A stretch of DNA of 64,000 bases from Tectiglobus sp965224045 (GCA_965224045.1 CBDCYD010000005.1:592976-656975), one strand, 5' to 3'; positions 51,437 through 63,354 are shown, counted from the first letter of the stretch. The notes: generated from the sequence alone by a model not told the origin. Numbers and translations are program-made.

Positions 51437-52498
51437 TTACACCACCAGCCACTCGCTTGCCCGCACGGCCCAGCGCTCAGGCAGCAGGCGTTGCCGGTTC
51501 TCGATGTAGGCAGCTCCCATTGCGTCGAGCCGCGGCCGGTCATCCGCCAGGCGTTCGATCACACACCAGCGGTTCCACTCGAGCCCCAGGCTCCAGCCGG
51601 GTTCACCGAGATTGGCATTGGGCAGCCGGTAGTGAAACGCCGGCCGCTTACCGATCTTCACGGCCGGCGCCGCGCGGCGCACCTTCACCTCGTCGATCCA
51701 GGCAAACAACGGCAGCATGTCCAGCTCACGATCCCGCGTCGGATTGCTGGCGAGATAATCATCGATCAAAGCCGTCGTATCGGGCCAGTAATCCGGCGAG
51801 ACCACCATCTTGACATAGCGCTCGGGAAACGGATCGACGAACGATGTCAGCAACCGCGTCAGATCGATCGACATAATCTGGCGCAGCCACTCTGACAGCA
51901 ACATTTCGGCCTTGAGAACGGCGGTGATCCATGCCGCATCCATTGTCGCAATGTCGGGATTGAGGTGCGCGCCGAACGCATAGAACGGGCTTGATCCGGT
52001 CCCCGCCGCACCGGCCTCCGTCAACTTGGCAACAAACGCATCGAACCGCACCAGGTTGTCGAGCGTCAGCGGCGGCGAAGCGATCTCACACGGTACGATG
52101 AGCGAACTGACATCGCCGTAGAATACGCGCAACCGATCGACGATGTCTTCGAACGAGGCAAACAGAGGAGCATCGGATGTCTGGCCTGCAGTGCGCACCG
52201 GGTGGGCATACTGTGTGTCGAGTTCGGCGATGAACGTTCCCAGTTCCGTGTCAGCAACCCTGAACCGGTGGGGATTGCGTTCTTCGACCCGCCCGCCGAA
52301 CTCCCGGCACAGCTTGAGCGCCACGTCGCGTGCCGAAAGCACAGCGAATTCCACCTCGACACCGATGCGCCGTGGCTGACCCTCGAAATTCAGGGTGCGC
52401 GGCGGCGCATGCGGCGTAAGTCGCGAATCGAACGGCACGGCATTACGGTTCCTGGTTGGACTTCTTCGGACTCTGAGATCTCGGGCCAGCACTTTCAA
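51437..52498 (-). CDS. Amidoligase family protein (Amidoligase_2, ATP-grasp-like/COOH-NH2 ligase fold)
   Basis: A 353-residue protein. The family is marked by G-V-E-V-E-F-A-V-L (about 46-54), where the acidic pair binds metal-ATP, then A-E-L-D, V-P-C-E-I-A-S-P-P-L, A-F-G-A-H-L-N-P-D and the late W-x-L-G-L-E-W-N-R-W. Amidoligases of this family are predicted to form peptide-like amide bonds and usually sit beside a class I glutamine amidotransferase. None is next to this one; MutT and TPMT genes lie upstream instead. The substrate is unknown. Confidence 0.85.
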   Translation of the reverse strand: MKVLARDLRVRRSPTRNRNAVPFDSRLTPHAPPRTLNFEGQPRRIGVEVEFAVLSARDVALKLCREFGGRVEERNPHRFRVADTELGTFIAELDTQYAHPVRTAGQTSDAPLFASFEDIVDRLRVFYGDVSSLIVPCEIASPPLTLDNLVRFDAFVAKLTEAGAAGTGSSPFYAFGAHLNPDIATMDAAWITAVLKAEMLLSEWLRQIMSIDLTRLLTSFVDPFPERYVKMVVSPDYWPDTTALIDDYLASNPTRDRELDMLPLFAWIDEVKVRRAAPAVKIGKRPAFHYRLPNANLGEPGWSLGLEWNRWCVIERLADDRPRLDAMGAAYIENRQRLLPERWAVRASEWLVV

Positions 52499-52534
52499 GG
52501 CACACCGCCGGTCGATTCATGAAATAGTGTGAAT

Positions 52535-52942
52535 TCAGCCGAGTAGGTCTCGCAACCATGGAATCAGCGGCAGGTCCGCCGGCGGCATCGGATAATCACC
52601 GAGCCGCATCGCGCGTACCCAGGCAACCTCCTGGCCTTCGCGCGGCCTGATCTCGCCGTCCCACGACCGACAGATATAGAGCGGCATCAGCAGATGGAAC
52701 GCTTCGTAGGAGTGAGACGCGAAGTTGAACGGCGCGATACAGGTCTCACACACGTCGATGTCCAGCTCTTCGTGCAACTCCCTGATCAAAGCCATCTCCG
52801 GTGTCTCGCCACCGTTGACCTTGCCCCCGGGGAACTCCCACAGCCCGGCCATGCTCTTGCCCTCCGGCCGCCGCGCGATGAGCACCCGGTTATCGGCATC
52901 GATCAGGGCCGCCGCCGCCACGATCAGGAGCGGTTTACTCAT
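52535..52942 (-). CDS. mutT: MutT-type Nudix hydrolase (8-oxo-dGTP diphosphatase)
   Basis: A 135-residue Nudix protein. The Nudix box is complete at residues 40-62: G40, E46, R54, E55, E58, E59. The preceding R-R-P-E-G-K-S-M-A-G-L-W-E-F-P-G is the classical MutT form. It cleanses the nucleotide pool of oxidised dGTP. Start and TPMT stop overlap by 4 bases, giving a coupled pair; argJ lies just upstream of these, the usual argJ-mutT neighbourhood in Hyphomicrobiales. Confidence 0.93.
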   Translation of the reverse strand: MSKPLLIVAAAALIDADNRVLIARRPEGKSMAGLWEFPGGKVNGGETPEMALIRELHEELDIDVCETCIAPFNFASHSYEAFHLLMPLYICRSWDGEIRPREGQEVAWVRAMRLGDYPMPPADLPLIPWLRDLLG

Positions 52943-53604
52943 GGAGCCCGAACCCGCGGGCGCAGAATGTAAGCCTTGCTTGCCAGCGACGTCAGCCCAC
53001 GCTCGCGAAACCGCTCGGGAATCTCACGATCCAGTTCCTCGTAGATCTGCGCGACGTCATAACGGGCCCCATAGTGTTGTTCGACTTCACCCCGCGAAAT
53101 CGAAAACGGGGGCCCGCCCATTTCCGTCTGATCGTATTCCACGCAAGACAGAAACATCGGTACGCCGGGCAGGACTTCCTGCAATTTCCTGGCATAGCCA
53201 AGGCGCATCTCCGGCGGCAGCGCAACCAGACTTCCGCGATCGTAGATCGCACCAACACCCAAGACCGCACCTGCCGGCAGCGCAAAGAAATCCCCGCACC
53301 AGATGTCGATGCCATCACCACGATAGACACGGAACCCGTCGCGCTCTTCGATCGAATGCTCAAGCGCATTCTCGGCAAAGAAATCGCCGACAGCCTGTTC
53401 ACTGAGCTCGATCCCGACCACGGCATAGCCCTGTTCGCGAAGCCAGATCATGTCCAGCGACTTGCCGCACAGCGGCACGAACACCTTCGAACCGCCGTCG
53501 ACGCTCATGTCGCGCCAATGCGCCAACAAAATATGGTCCGGCACGACCTGGTGAAAACCAAGCTGTCCGCTGGCCCAGCGCTCGTGCCAGAAATCGTGCT
53601 CCAT
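52939..53604 (-). CDS. tpm: Thiopurine S-methyltransferase
   Basis: A 221-residue methyltransferase opening M-E-H-D-F-W-H-E-R-W, the family's standard start, with CGGAGCGG upstream; an ATG at 53661 gives a poorer start. It carries F-V-P-L-C-G-K-S-L-D-M-I-W-L, G-I-E-L-S-E-Q-A-V and A-I-Y-D-R-G-S-L-V-A-L-P. Bacterial TPMTs methylate thiopurines and also selenium and tellurium oxyanions, worth noting because the window holds a probable selenoprotein. That link is only suggestive. Confidence 0.92.
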   Translation of the reverse strand: MEHDFWHERWASGQLGFHQVVPDHILLAHWRDMSVDGGSKVFVPLCGKSLDMIWLREQGYAVVGIELSEQAVGDFFAENALEHSIEERDGFRVYRGDGIDIWCGDFFALPAGAVLGVGAIYDRGSLVALPPEMRLGYARKLQEVLPGVPMFLSCVEYDQTEMGGPPFSISRGEVEQHYGARYDVAQIYEELDREIPERFRERGLTSLASKAYILRPRVRAP

Positions 53605-53664
53605 TGCCCGCTCCGAATTTTCTAAGTCGGCATCATCGAGTCTCACCGCCAGGCCACGCACCGC

Positions 53665-54903
53665 CTAACTGCGATAGTCCGCGTTGATCGAGATGTAGCC
53701 GTGCGTCAGGTCGCACGTCCAGATCGTCGCCTTGCCGGAGCCGACACCGACATCGACGCTGATCTCGATTTCCGGGTTCTTCATGTAGGCGGAGGCCACG
53801 TCCTCGCTGTAGTCCGGCGCGCGCAATCCTTCGTTGGCCAGCAGGTGTGGCCCGAACCTGATTTGCAGTTTGTCCCGGTCCGCAGCCTCACCTGCCTTGC
53901 CGACGGCCATGACGACGCGACCCCAGTTGGCGTCTTCACCGGCAATCGCCGTCTTGAGCAACGGCGAGTTGCCCATCGCCATCGCGATCCGGTGCGCGGC
54001 TGCATCGTTCTCTGCCCCGGTGACGTTGATCGTGATGAACTTCGAGATACCCTCGCCGTCCTTCACCACCGAGATCGCAAGTTCGTGCATGACGTCGTGC
54101 AAGGCTGCTTCGAACGCCGCAGAAGCATCGCTTTCACGGTCTGTGATCGGCGCTGCGCCGGCCGCACCTGTCGCAAACACCAGCACCGTATCACTGGTCG
54201 ATGTATCGCTGTCGACGGTAATGCAGTTGAAGGTCTTCGCCGCCAGTTCGCAGGTCAGCTCCTGCAACAGAGGCTGCGCGATGCCGGCATCGGTAAACAC
54301 GAAACCGAGCATCGTCGCCATATCGGGCGCAATCATTCCCGAGCCCTTGACGAATCCAGACACGGTCACGGTTTCGCCGGCGATCTCAACCTGGCGGGTT
54401 GCAAGCTTCGGGAACGTATCCGTCGTCATGATCGCGGCGGCTGCATCGTGCCAGGCCGCGGCATCGGCCGCCTTCGCCATGCCGTCGAGCCGGTGCGCGA
54501 ATTCGCCGGCCTCGAGCGGCTCGCCGATAACCCCGGTCGAGGCAACATAGACCTCGCTGACATCGCATCCGACGGCCTTTGCCGCGGCCTCTGCCGTGAC
54601 CCGCACCGCATCCGCGCCGCGATGCCCTGTGAACGCGTTGGCATTGCCGGCATTCACGACCAGCGCCCGCGCCCGGCCGTGTTGGAGTTGATCGCGGCAC
54701 CACAGCACCGGCGCCGAGCACGTCTTTGACTGCGTCAGAACTCCGCCCGCCACGGCCCCGTCATCCAGGATCGCCAGCATCAGGTCCTTGCGACCCTTGT
54801 ACTTGATCCCAGCCTCGACCGCGGCAAACCTGACGCCGGCAACCGCAGGCATGTCGGGAAGACGAGTGGGAGCAAACGGGGAAACAGGCGCGTCGTGGGC
54901 CAT
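53665..54903 (-). CDS. argJ: Bifunctional glutamate N-acetyltransferase / amino-acid acetyltransferase
   Basis: Makes N-acetylglutamate and recycles the acetyl group from N-acetylornithine in arginine synthesis. The 412-residue precursor self-cleaves before the nucleophile T197 in K-G-S-G-M-I-A-P-D-M-A-T-M-L-G. Other signs are N-A-G-N-A-N-A-F-T-G, T-V-D-S-D-T-S-T-S-D and the closing G-Y-I-S-I-N-A-D-Y-R-S. Longer in-frame readings from 54996 are less likely. The pathway partner argC is at 10.6 kb. Confidence 0.96.
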   Translation of the reverse strand: MAHDAPVSPFAPTRLPDMPAVAGVRFAAVEAGIKYKGRKDLMLAILDDGAVAGGVLTQSKTCSAPVLWCRDQLQHGRARALVVNAGNANAFTGHRGADAVRVTAEAAAKAVGCDVSEVYVASTGVIGEPLEAGEFAHRLDGMAKAADAAAWHDAAAAIMTTDTFPKLATRQVEIAGETVTVSGFVKGSGMIAPDMATMLGFVFTDAGIAQPLLQELTCELAAKTFNCITVDSDTSTSDTVLVFATGAAGAAPITDRESDASAAFEAALHDVMHELAISVVKDGEGISKFITINVTGAENDAAAHRIAMAMGNSPLLKTAIAGEDANWGRVVMAVGKAGEAADRDKLQIRFGPHLLANEGLRAPDYSEDVASAYMKNPEIEISVDVGVGSGKATIWTCDLTHGYISINADYRS

Positions 54904-55021
54904 GCTGGCAGCCTCGCAATCTTCAGGAAACAGCCCCCGGCATCCGGCGACGGGCCGCCGGCGTGCTGGCTGTGGGTGGAACCCCCGCCAACGCATCGCC
55001 GGTGGGAGCTATCCCTCAAGA

Positions 55022-55876
55022 TCACTTCGGTTTCATGGCCGGGTCAAGCATTTCGATCTTGGCGCCGCGCCGCAACGTCTCCGCCATTGCACGCGCCTTT
55101 TCGTGGATCAGCTGCGAGACGATCTGTTCTTTGACGGCCTTGAATTCAGGCGGCTTGCTGTCGCGCTTGTCGATCACCTTGATAATGTGCCAGCCGAACT
55201 GTGACTTGACCGGCTGCGACACTTCTCCGACCGGCAACGAAAACGCCGCCTTCTCGAACGGCGGCACCATCCGACCGCGACCGAAATAGCCAAGATCACC
55301 ACCATTGGCGCCGGAGCCCGGATCCTTGGAATGCTTGCGGGCCAGTTCGGCGAAGTCCCCGTCATGCGCGATCTGCTCGAAAATCGCCTTCGCCTCGTCT
55401 TCCGACTTCACCAGAATGTGGCTGGCGCGCACCTCCTCGCCCTTCGGATAATTCTTGATCTGCGCCTCGTAAAATCCGCGCGCTTCGGCATCCGTCACCT
55501 GGCTGCGAATTTCGGTCTCGAAGAAGGAATCGCGCATGTTGCGCCGGTCCCAATAATGCTTGCGCTCCTTGAACGCCGTTGAATCGGCGACGTTCTTCTT
55601 GGCCGCGGCCTCTGCAAACAGCTCGTTCTGAATCAGGAACTCGATCAACACGCGACGCCGCGTCGCAGGTGGATAGCGCTGTAGATCCGCACCGATCTCC
55701 GCCGCAGCCAACCGCACATCGGCCTCTGTAATCACGCGGCCGTTTACTTTGGCAACGACTGGATCCTCAGCAAGCACCGCAGTCGTCGCAGAAAATGCGC
55801 AAAGAACGAGCGCCGCAATCACCGCGCAGAACGAGGAAAGCGGGGCGGCAAAGCTGTTTCGATGGGTCAGGGTCAC
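55022..55876 (-). CDS. Parvulin-type peptidyl-prolyl isomerase, exported
   Basis: A 284-residue periplasmic foldase. The signal peptide (cleavage near V-L-A-E) is followed by a SurA/PrsA-like N-terminal helical part with V-V-A-K-V-N-G-R-V-I-T-E-A-D-V. The rotamase domain comes next (about 145-240): R-A-S-H-I-L-V-K-S-E, A-R-K-H-S-K-D-P-G-S-G-A-N-G-G-D-L-G-Y-F and G-W-H-I-I-K-V. It is divergent from secA and just before argJ, so it probably supports folding of secreted proteins. Confidence 0.94.
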   Translation of the reverse strand: MTLTHRNSFAAPLSSFCAVIAALVLCAFSATTAVLAEDPVVAKVNGRVITEADVRLAAAEIGADLQRYPPATRRRVLIEFLIQNELFAEAAAKKNVADSTAFKERKHYWDRRNMRDSFFETEIRSQVTDAEARGFYEAQIKNYPKGEEVRASHILVKSEDEAKAIFEQIAHDGDFAELARKHSKDPGSGANGGDLGYFGRGRMVPPFEKAAFSLPVGEVSQPVKSQFGWHIIKVIDKRDSKPPEFKAVKEQIVSQLIHEKARAMAETLRRGAKIEMLDPAMKPK

Positions 55877-56329
55877 GTGGAATAGCCTCTTTGTCTCGAT
55901 TGACCAAGAATTTCGCGTATTGGACGCGTATTGGACATGGCCTCAAATGCAATTTCGTGGCCACATCGGTAAATTCAGGTCAAATCCTTTACAGGATGTC
56001 TTCGGCGCCGGACACGCGGCCAAATCTCGGCTCGCGCCCCAATCTGGCGACCGGGACAACCAAGTCATGTTCAAGCCGCCCACCGGCACCGATCGACCCC
56101 TTGGAGGCGGCCGAATTCCGGCAAAAAGATGGCTGAAGCACCGGACGAATTGACAATCGCCCCCTCCGATTCCTATCTCTGAGCCAGGGCGGTCTGCCGC
56201 GACCGCTATTTCCGTGCGCGATCGCGCCTACCGGCGACGCTCAGGGGTGCGTTTAGGCCGCCTACCAATCGGTTGCGCGGGGCATTATGCATTTGCGGCA
56301 CGCCGCAACCGGCAAGGACACACACGCCA
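55877..56329. promoter_or_regulatory. Divergent ppi/secA spacer
   Basis: 453 bases upstream of both genes. Near the isomerase start is an 11-bp tandem duplication, GCGTATTGGAC at 55915-55925 and 55926-55936. No SecM-type leader ORF with a recognisable arrest motif is evident ahead of secA. The rest shows no clear gene. Confidence 0.4.
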
Positions 56330-59461
<3,132 letters not shown>

Positions 59462-59508
59462 CGCCCGGTGGCAGCCAGCAGCCCGGTAGAGTTGCAACCC
59501 TTTCCGAA

Positions 59509-59550
59509 GCGTCGGGCTCGCGGCCTATCCCGCGAGCTTCCGTCCGACGC
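59509..59550 (+). terminator. Large hairpin after secA
   Basis: GCGTCGG (59509-59515) and GCTCGCGG (59516-59523) pair with CCGCGAGC (59530-59537) and CCGACGC (59544-59550), a 15-bp stem with a six-base bulge. It lies 48 bases past the secA stop. No T-run follows, so it is a transcript-end stabiliser or weak terminator. Confidence 0.45.
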
Positions 59551-59647
59551 TGCCGCACTCGCAGCCCACGTCCTCGGCGGTGCGCGGGCCCGGCAATGTC
59601 CACCACATCGAGCGTGAGATCCCATCGGACGAGATAGACGACCCTGC

Positions 59648-60373
59648 ATGCGACTATTCAGCTTGAACATCGAACGCTCCAAGCACTTGCACCGGTTCTT
59701 GCCGTTCCTGCGGGAATTCAAGGCGGATGTCGCTTGCCTGCAGGAGGTCTTGCGGTCCGACGTCGACGAAATTTGTGAAAAGTCCGGGTTGCCGAACGTT
59801 CACTTCGTTGCGATGGCGTGCCATCCGACCGACCAACCCGGCGACCCTTTTGGCATCTGCATATTGTCAAAGCACGCGTTCGGCTCACGCGACGTTCTAA
59901 CCTACCTCGGAGCTGGCGATGGAACCCGTCCGTTCGATGCGACGTCCGAGGAAACAAAGCTCGAAACGTGCCGGTATGCCGTGGCAATTGCGCAAGTCAA
60001 AGGCGCCGGTATCACGGCGACGGTCGCCACCACGCATTTTCCTTGGACGGCGGATGGTCAAGCGCGGCCGTTCCAGTTCCGGGCCACCGAGCGCATTATC
60101 GACGAACTGGGAGCGCAGCCGCTCATCTTCACCGGAGATTTCAACGCCCCGCGTGGTGGCCCGGTATTCGCCATGCTCGCCGAGGCATGGACCGACCATA
60201 TCCCGCGCCACGAAACCACGAGCATCGATGGCGAATTGCACCGCGCAGGCCCCCTGCAATTGATGGTCGATGGACTGTTCACGACGAACCACTATCGAAT
60301 ATCCCGCGTAGCACTGAACGCAGGTTTGAGCGACCACAAGGCTATCACGGCATCAGTCGCGTTGAACACGTAG
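59648..60373 (+). CDS. Endonuclease/exonuclease/phosphatase family protein
   Basis: A 241-residue protein of the DNase I-like superfamily. Motifs are N-I-E-R (residue N7 region), C-L-Q-E-V (metal-binding Glu), T-T-H-F-P-W, F-T-G-D-F-N-A-P-R (Asp/Asn) and G-L-S-D-H-K-A-I (Asp-His). It hydrolyses a phosphodiester or phosphomonoester; DNA, RNA and inositol-phosphate substrates are all possible. It lacks a signal peptide. It is the last core gene before the foreign island. Confidence 0.88.
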   Translation: MRLFSLNIERSKHLHRFLPFLREFKADVACLQEVLRSDVDEICEKSGLPNVHFVAMACHPTDQPGDPFGICILSKHAFGSRDVLTYLGAGDGTRPFDATSEETKLETCRYAVAIAQVKGAGITATVATTHFPWTADGQARPFQFRATERIIDELGAQPLIFTGDFNAPRGGPVFAMLAEAWTDHIPRHETTSIDGELHRAGPLQLMVDGLFTTNHYRISRVALNAGLSDHKAITASVALNT

Positions 60374-60516
60374 CGCAATCATCTGAGATATGGACGTGCC
60401 CCACCGTCGCGAAGCGACCCGCTGCCCTCCAACCCGACAACGATGGCATCGCCTTGCTGCTGGCCGGACGCACTGCATGACCTACGACACCCGAAATCGT
60501 TTTAATTGGATGGCCC

Positions 60517-60699
60517 TCAGCCCCCGTAAGCCTTCTCGAGGGCGGCGACATCGAACTTTACCATGTCCATCATCGCGTCCATCACCCGCTTTTGTCTTGC
60601 CGCATCCGCGTCCGTCATCATCTCGAAGAACACGCGCGGCACGATCTGCCATCGCAGGCCATATCTGTCCTTGAGCCAGCCACACTGCATCGCTTCGCC
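60517..60699 (-). pseudogene. 3'-end remnant of a VOC-family gene
   Basis: The frame matches the last 60 or so residues of the intact VOC gene at 62.8-63.2 kb, running W-L-K-D-R-Y-G-L-R-W-Q-I-V-P-R to E-K-A-Y-G-G-stop, but has no 5' part. It is probably the original 3' end of that gene, cut off when the 2-kb insert brought a replacement end. The intact copy instead ends E-K-A-Y-G-A-R. Confidence 0.85.
60522..60699 (+). repeat. 178-bp direct repeat, left copy
   Basis: Identical to 62769-62946 except one base (G at 60545 against A). The two copies are in the same orientation and flank the A/T-rich insert exactly. The near identity suggests a recent event. Confidence 0.95.
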
Positions 60700-60895
60700 A
60701 AATCTGTTGCGCTAACACATCCCAAAGACACTGCGCCGCTTCCTTAAGCAGACAAAGTGCGTGTTCATACGAAGGTCTAAATGCGTTGCATTTTTGTGAT
60801 GAATACGCTCATATGTAGGGCGATGTCTGATGAATTATGCCGATTAGCCGCCACTAGCGGCAAAATTTGACTTGAACATAAACCGGAGGATGCGC

Positions 60896-62590
60896 ATGAA
60901 GAAGTGTTTCGTAATCATGCCATATGGCGGAAACAATCCTGATCGACAAAAACATTATCTTGGTGTTTACAATGGTATAATAAAGCCTGCAGTGGAAAGC
61001 TACGGGTATGCCGTTGAACGTAGTGATATTACCGAAAAACCCGGAAGCATTCCGCATCAGATAATTCGAGATCTCGCTGAAGCCGATTTGGTTATTGCTG
61101 ATTTAAGCGAGGGAAATCCTAATGTGTTTTTTGAGCTTGGTGTTCGGCATTCGTTCAAGAAGAGCGGTACAATTCATATATATAATGAAACAGATGAATT
61201 GTCCTTTGATATTGCACAATATCGGGCAATCCCTTACAGCACTAATCTAGCAGACATTCAGGAGATCGCTGAAAAGATAAGCAAAGCCATTGCGCAGCGC
61301 GAAGCGGATACTGCCAAATCAGATAATCCAGTGCATGATGCAATTAGCGGGTTGCCGCGATCTCTTCTTCACGTTTCTGAACAGTCCGTCATGGCTGAAA
61401 TGGCGAACATGCAGGAGCAATTAAATAAAATAAGTCAAGACAAGCAGGAACTTGAGGATCGCCTTGCACAAATAGATCCAGGTGCCCGAGAGGCGATCGG
61501 TAAATCCGAATTGGACATAATGGAATTATTAAAAGAAGCTGACGAGATTGAAGAGTACACAAGTGAAAGTTTAGAAATCAAGTTAAGAAATTTCGTCGCG
61601 GGAGAGCAAAAAGATGAGTTCAAAGTCGCGGTGCGCGACATTTTGCAAAACCCCTATCTGTCTGCTGATGACTTCATAGCCGTTGGTCGCGCTGCAGCAG
61701 AATTTAGGCTGCATGAATACGAGCGGGCAGTTCTCGAAGCAGCACATATGAAGTATCCCACCAATAAGCGCATCGTACTGTTCTTGGCCCAGGCAAGCGC
61801 TAAATCGAAATCCTTAATGGCAAACGAACGTGGCCGATTGCTCATTGAAAAGCAATTAAATATTACGCATGGTGACGATGGCCCGATCGCCAGTCTCGAC
61901 GTCCTTGAAGACCACATCGAAGCTAGCCTCGCCACGCTTTTTGAAATGTATTCTGCGGACAACCGTCCGAATTGGAAGCTATCTGTCGTCGACTCGGTTT
62001 CCGGTCTGCTCGGCGAACAGAATGTCATGTTGCTACGCAATCGCGGACGAGCACTTCACGAACTCGGTCGGTTGACCGAAGCTGAAGAGGCGTTTAAGAG
62101 CGCGCTCAGCGTGGATCCCTCGGATGACGCAACCCTCACAGCATATGGAGTTTTGCTCAACACACAGAGAAGGTTTACTGACGCATTAATTCTTATGGAA
62201 AGGGCGCTTGAGGCGGATCCAGACGATCCGACTAACTATTTAAATGTAGCAATTCAAATATTGAACTACTCTTACGTGCGAGCAACAAACGGAGAAATTA
62301 CTGAAATTGACAGGACCGCGGCAAAGAAATATGCGGTAACGATAATGCGAGCAACGGCATTAAAATTTGGACATGACCCTCGAGCAATAATGAATGTCGC
62401 TGAGTTGTTGTCTCGAAATGGCCATCTTAATGAAGCGCAAATTCTTTTGTCTGGCAAGATTTTCAATGTTGCAGAGCCGCCGGACGTATCGATGTACTTT
62501 CCCGGGTTAGAAAGTGAGGCCGCCGTCAAGCAGGACGTCAGTTCCGCAAATGGTCGAATTATTTCGGATGTCATTCATGACAGAGAGTGA
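60896..62590 (+). CDS. TIR/nucleoside-deoxyribosyltransferase-like domain protein with TPRs, possible defence effector
   Basis: A 564-residue foreign protein. The N-terminal Rossmann-like domain (1-140) has C-F-V-I-M-P-Y-G (4-11), I-I-K-P-A-V, and A-D-L-V-I-A-D-L-S-E-G-N-P-N-V-F-F-E-L-G with E80 at the catalytic-Glu position of TIR and deoxyribosyltransferase enzymes. A coiled coil (about 170-200) and a TPR region follow (about 395-465: A-E-E-A-F-K-S-A-L-S-V-D-P-S-D). This is the design of nucleotide- or NAD-degrading effectors with a sensing solenoid. GGAGG (60885-60889) fixes the start; TTG 60872 is upstream. Function is inferred. Confidence 0.72.
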   Translation: MKKCFVIMPYGGNNPDRQKHYLGVYNGIIKPAVESYGYAVERSDITEKPGSIPHQIIRDLAEADLVIADLSEGNPNVFFELGVRHSFKKSGTIHIYNETDELSFDIAQYRAIPYSTNLADIQEIAEKISKAIAQREADTAKSDNPVHDAISGLPRSLLHVSEQSVMAEMANMQEQLNKISQDKQELEDRLAQIDPGAREAIGKSELDIMELLKEADEIEEYTSESLEIKLRNFVAGEQKDEFKVAVRDILQNPYLSADDFIAVGRAAAEFRLHEYERAVLEAAHMKYPTNKRIVLFLAQASAKSKSLMANERGRLLIEKQLNITHGDDGPIASLDVLEDHIEASLATLFEMYSADNRPNWKLSVVDSVSGLLGEQNVMLLRNRGRALHELGRLTEAEEAFKSALSVDPSDDATLTAYGVLLNTQRRFTDALILMERALEADPDDPTNYLNVAIQILNYSYVRATNGEITEIDRTAAKKYAVTIMRATALKFGHDPRAIMNVAELLSRNGHLNEAQILLSGKIFNVAEPPDVSMYFPGLESEAAVKQDVSSANGRIISDVIHDRE

Positions 62591-62760
62591 CTGCCGACGC
62601 CAATCACAATCACATTGGGAGTTTGCATTTGATTATTCGGAGACTATCCGAATAGACCGCCGTTTGGGGAAGCACTTCTGAAATTTGACATCCAACGCAA
62701 GCGGGCCGTCTAATTACGGAAACAACTGACCTTTTATCTTCGGAGTTGGCTATGGCGGCT
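62591..62760. other. A/T-rich downstream end of the insert
   Basis: 170 bases after the effector gene, up to the VOC stop codon. Composition stays A/T-rich until about 62700. No terminator with a T-tract and no second gene is visible. Confidence 0.4.
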
Positions 62761-63249
62761 TTAACGAGCCCCGTAAGCCTTCTCGAGGGCGACGACATCG
62801 AACTTTACCATGTCCATCATCGCGTCCATCACCCGCTTTTGTCTTGCCGCATCCGCGTCCGTCATCATCTCGAAGAACACGCGCGGCACGATCTGCCATC
62901 GCAGGCCATATCTGTCCTTGAGCCAGCCACACTGCATCGCTTCGCCGCCGTCTGCACTCAGTGCTTCCCAGTACCTGTCGACTTCGGCCTGGTCGTCGCA
63001 CATGACGGAAAGCGATACGGCTTCGTTGAATTCGGTATAGGGCCCGCCGTTCAATGCCTGGTACCGCTGGCCGCTCAATTCGAAACCAACGACGATCACA
63101 TCGCCGGCCTTGCCGCCCGGCCAATCCGATGGATTGCGTGCCTTGTATTGAATGCACGAATTGGGAAACACCGAAACATAGTATTCCGCCGCCTCTTCAG
63201 CCACGCCGTCATACCACAGGCAGGGTGCAATCTTTTGATCTGATGTCAT
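62761..63249 (-). CDS. VOC family protein (PhnB-like / 3-demethylubiquinone methyltransferase-like domain)
   Basis: A 162-residue vicinal-oxygen-chelate protein: T-S-D-Q-K-I-A-P-C-L-W-Y-D-G near the start, A-A-E-Y-Y-V-S-V-F-P-N-S, L-N-G-G-P-Y-T-E-F-N-E-A-V-S-L-S-V, then the C-terminal half W-L-K-D-R-Y-G-L-R-W-Q-I-V-P-R. The family includes glyoxalase- and PhnB-type proteins; the activity here is unknown. The last 60 or so codons are the right copy of the 178-bp repeat plus a new end (A-Y-G-A-R). Confidence 0.9.
   Translation of the reverse strand: MTSDQKIAPCLWYDGVAEEAAEYYVSVFPNSCIQYKARNPSDWPGGKAGDVIVVGFELSGQRYQALNGGPYTEFNEAVSLSVMCDDQAEVDRYWEALSADGGEAMQCGWLKDRYGLRWQIVPRVFFEMMTDADAARQKRVMDAMMDMVKFDVVALEKAYGAR
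62769..62946 (+). repeat. 178-bp direct repeat, right copy
   Basis: Lies within the 3' part of the intact VOC gene and matches the left copy at 60522-60699 with one mismatch. The sequences diverge abruptly past 62946, where the left copy joins the insert. Confidence 0.95.
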
Positions 63250-63354
63250 GATGTTCCATGCTCCGGTCTTTGGCGGCAACACAGCCCGGGAAGCTCCCGT
63301 CCTGCACACTGGGCCCGATGGCACGTTGCCGGTCGGTGTGCTACAACCCACGCC

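Larger units (their letters stand above)
60700..62768. mobile_element. A/T-rich genomic insert between direct repeats
   Basis: A 2069-bp stretch with visibly lower GC content and A/T-ending codons, unlike the GC-rich surroundings. It carries one gene and no integrase or transposase. The bounds are the inner ends of the 178-bp direct repeats, which come from the 3' end of the VOC gene. It may have entered by recombination at the gene end, in the manner of elements that restore the target's 3' end. Confidence 0.8.

Noticed and set aside
60482..60718. A separate 78-codon minus-strand gene at the left repeat
   Set aside because: It is in a different frame from the VOC homology and reads through the repeat as a low-complexity Arg/Gly-rich peptide; the true content is the VOC gene remnant.
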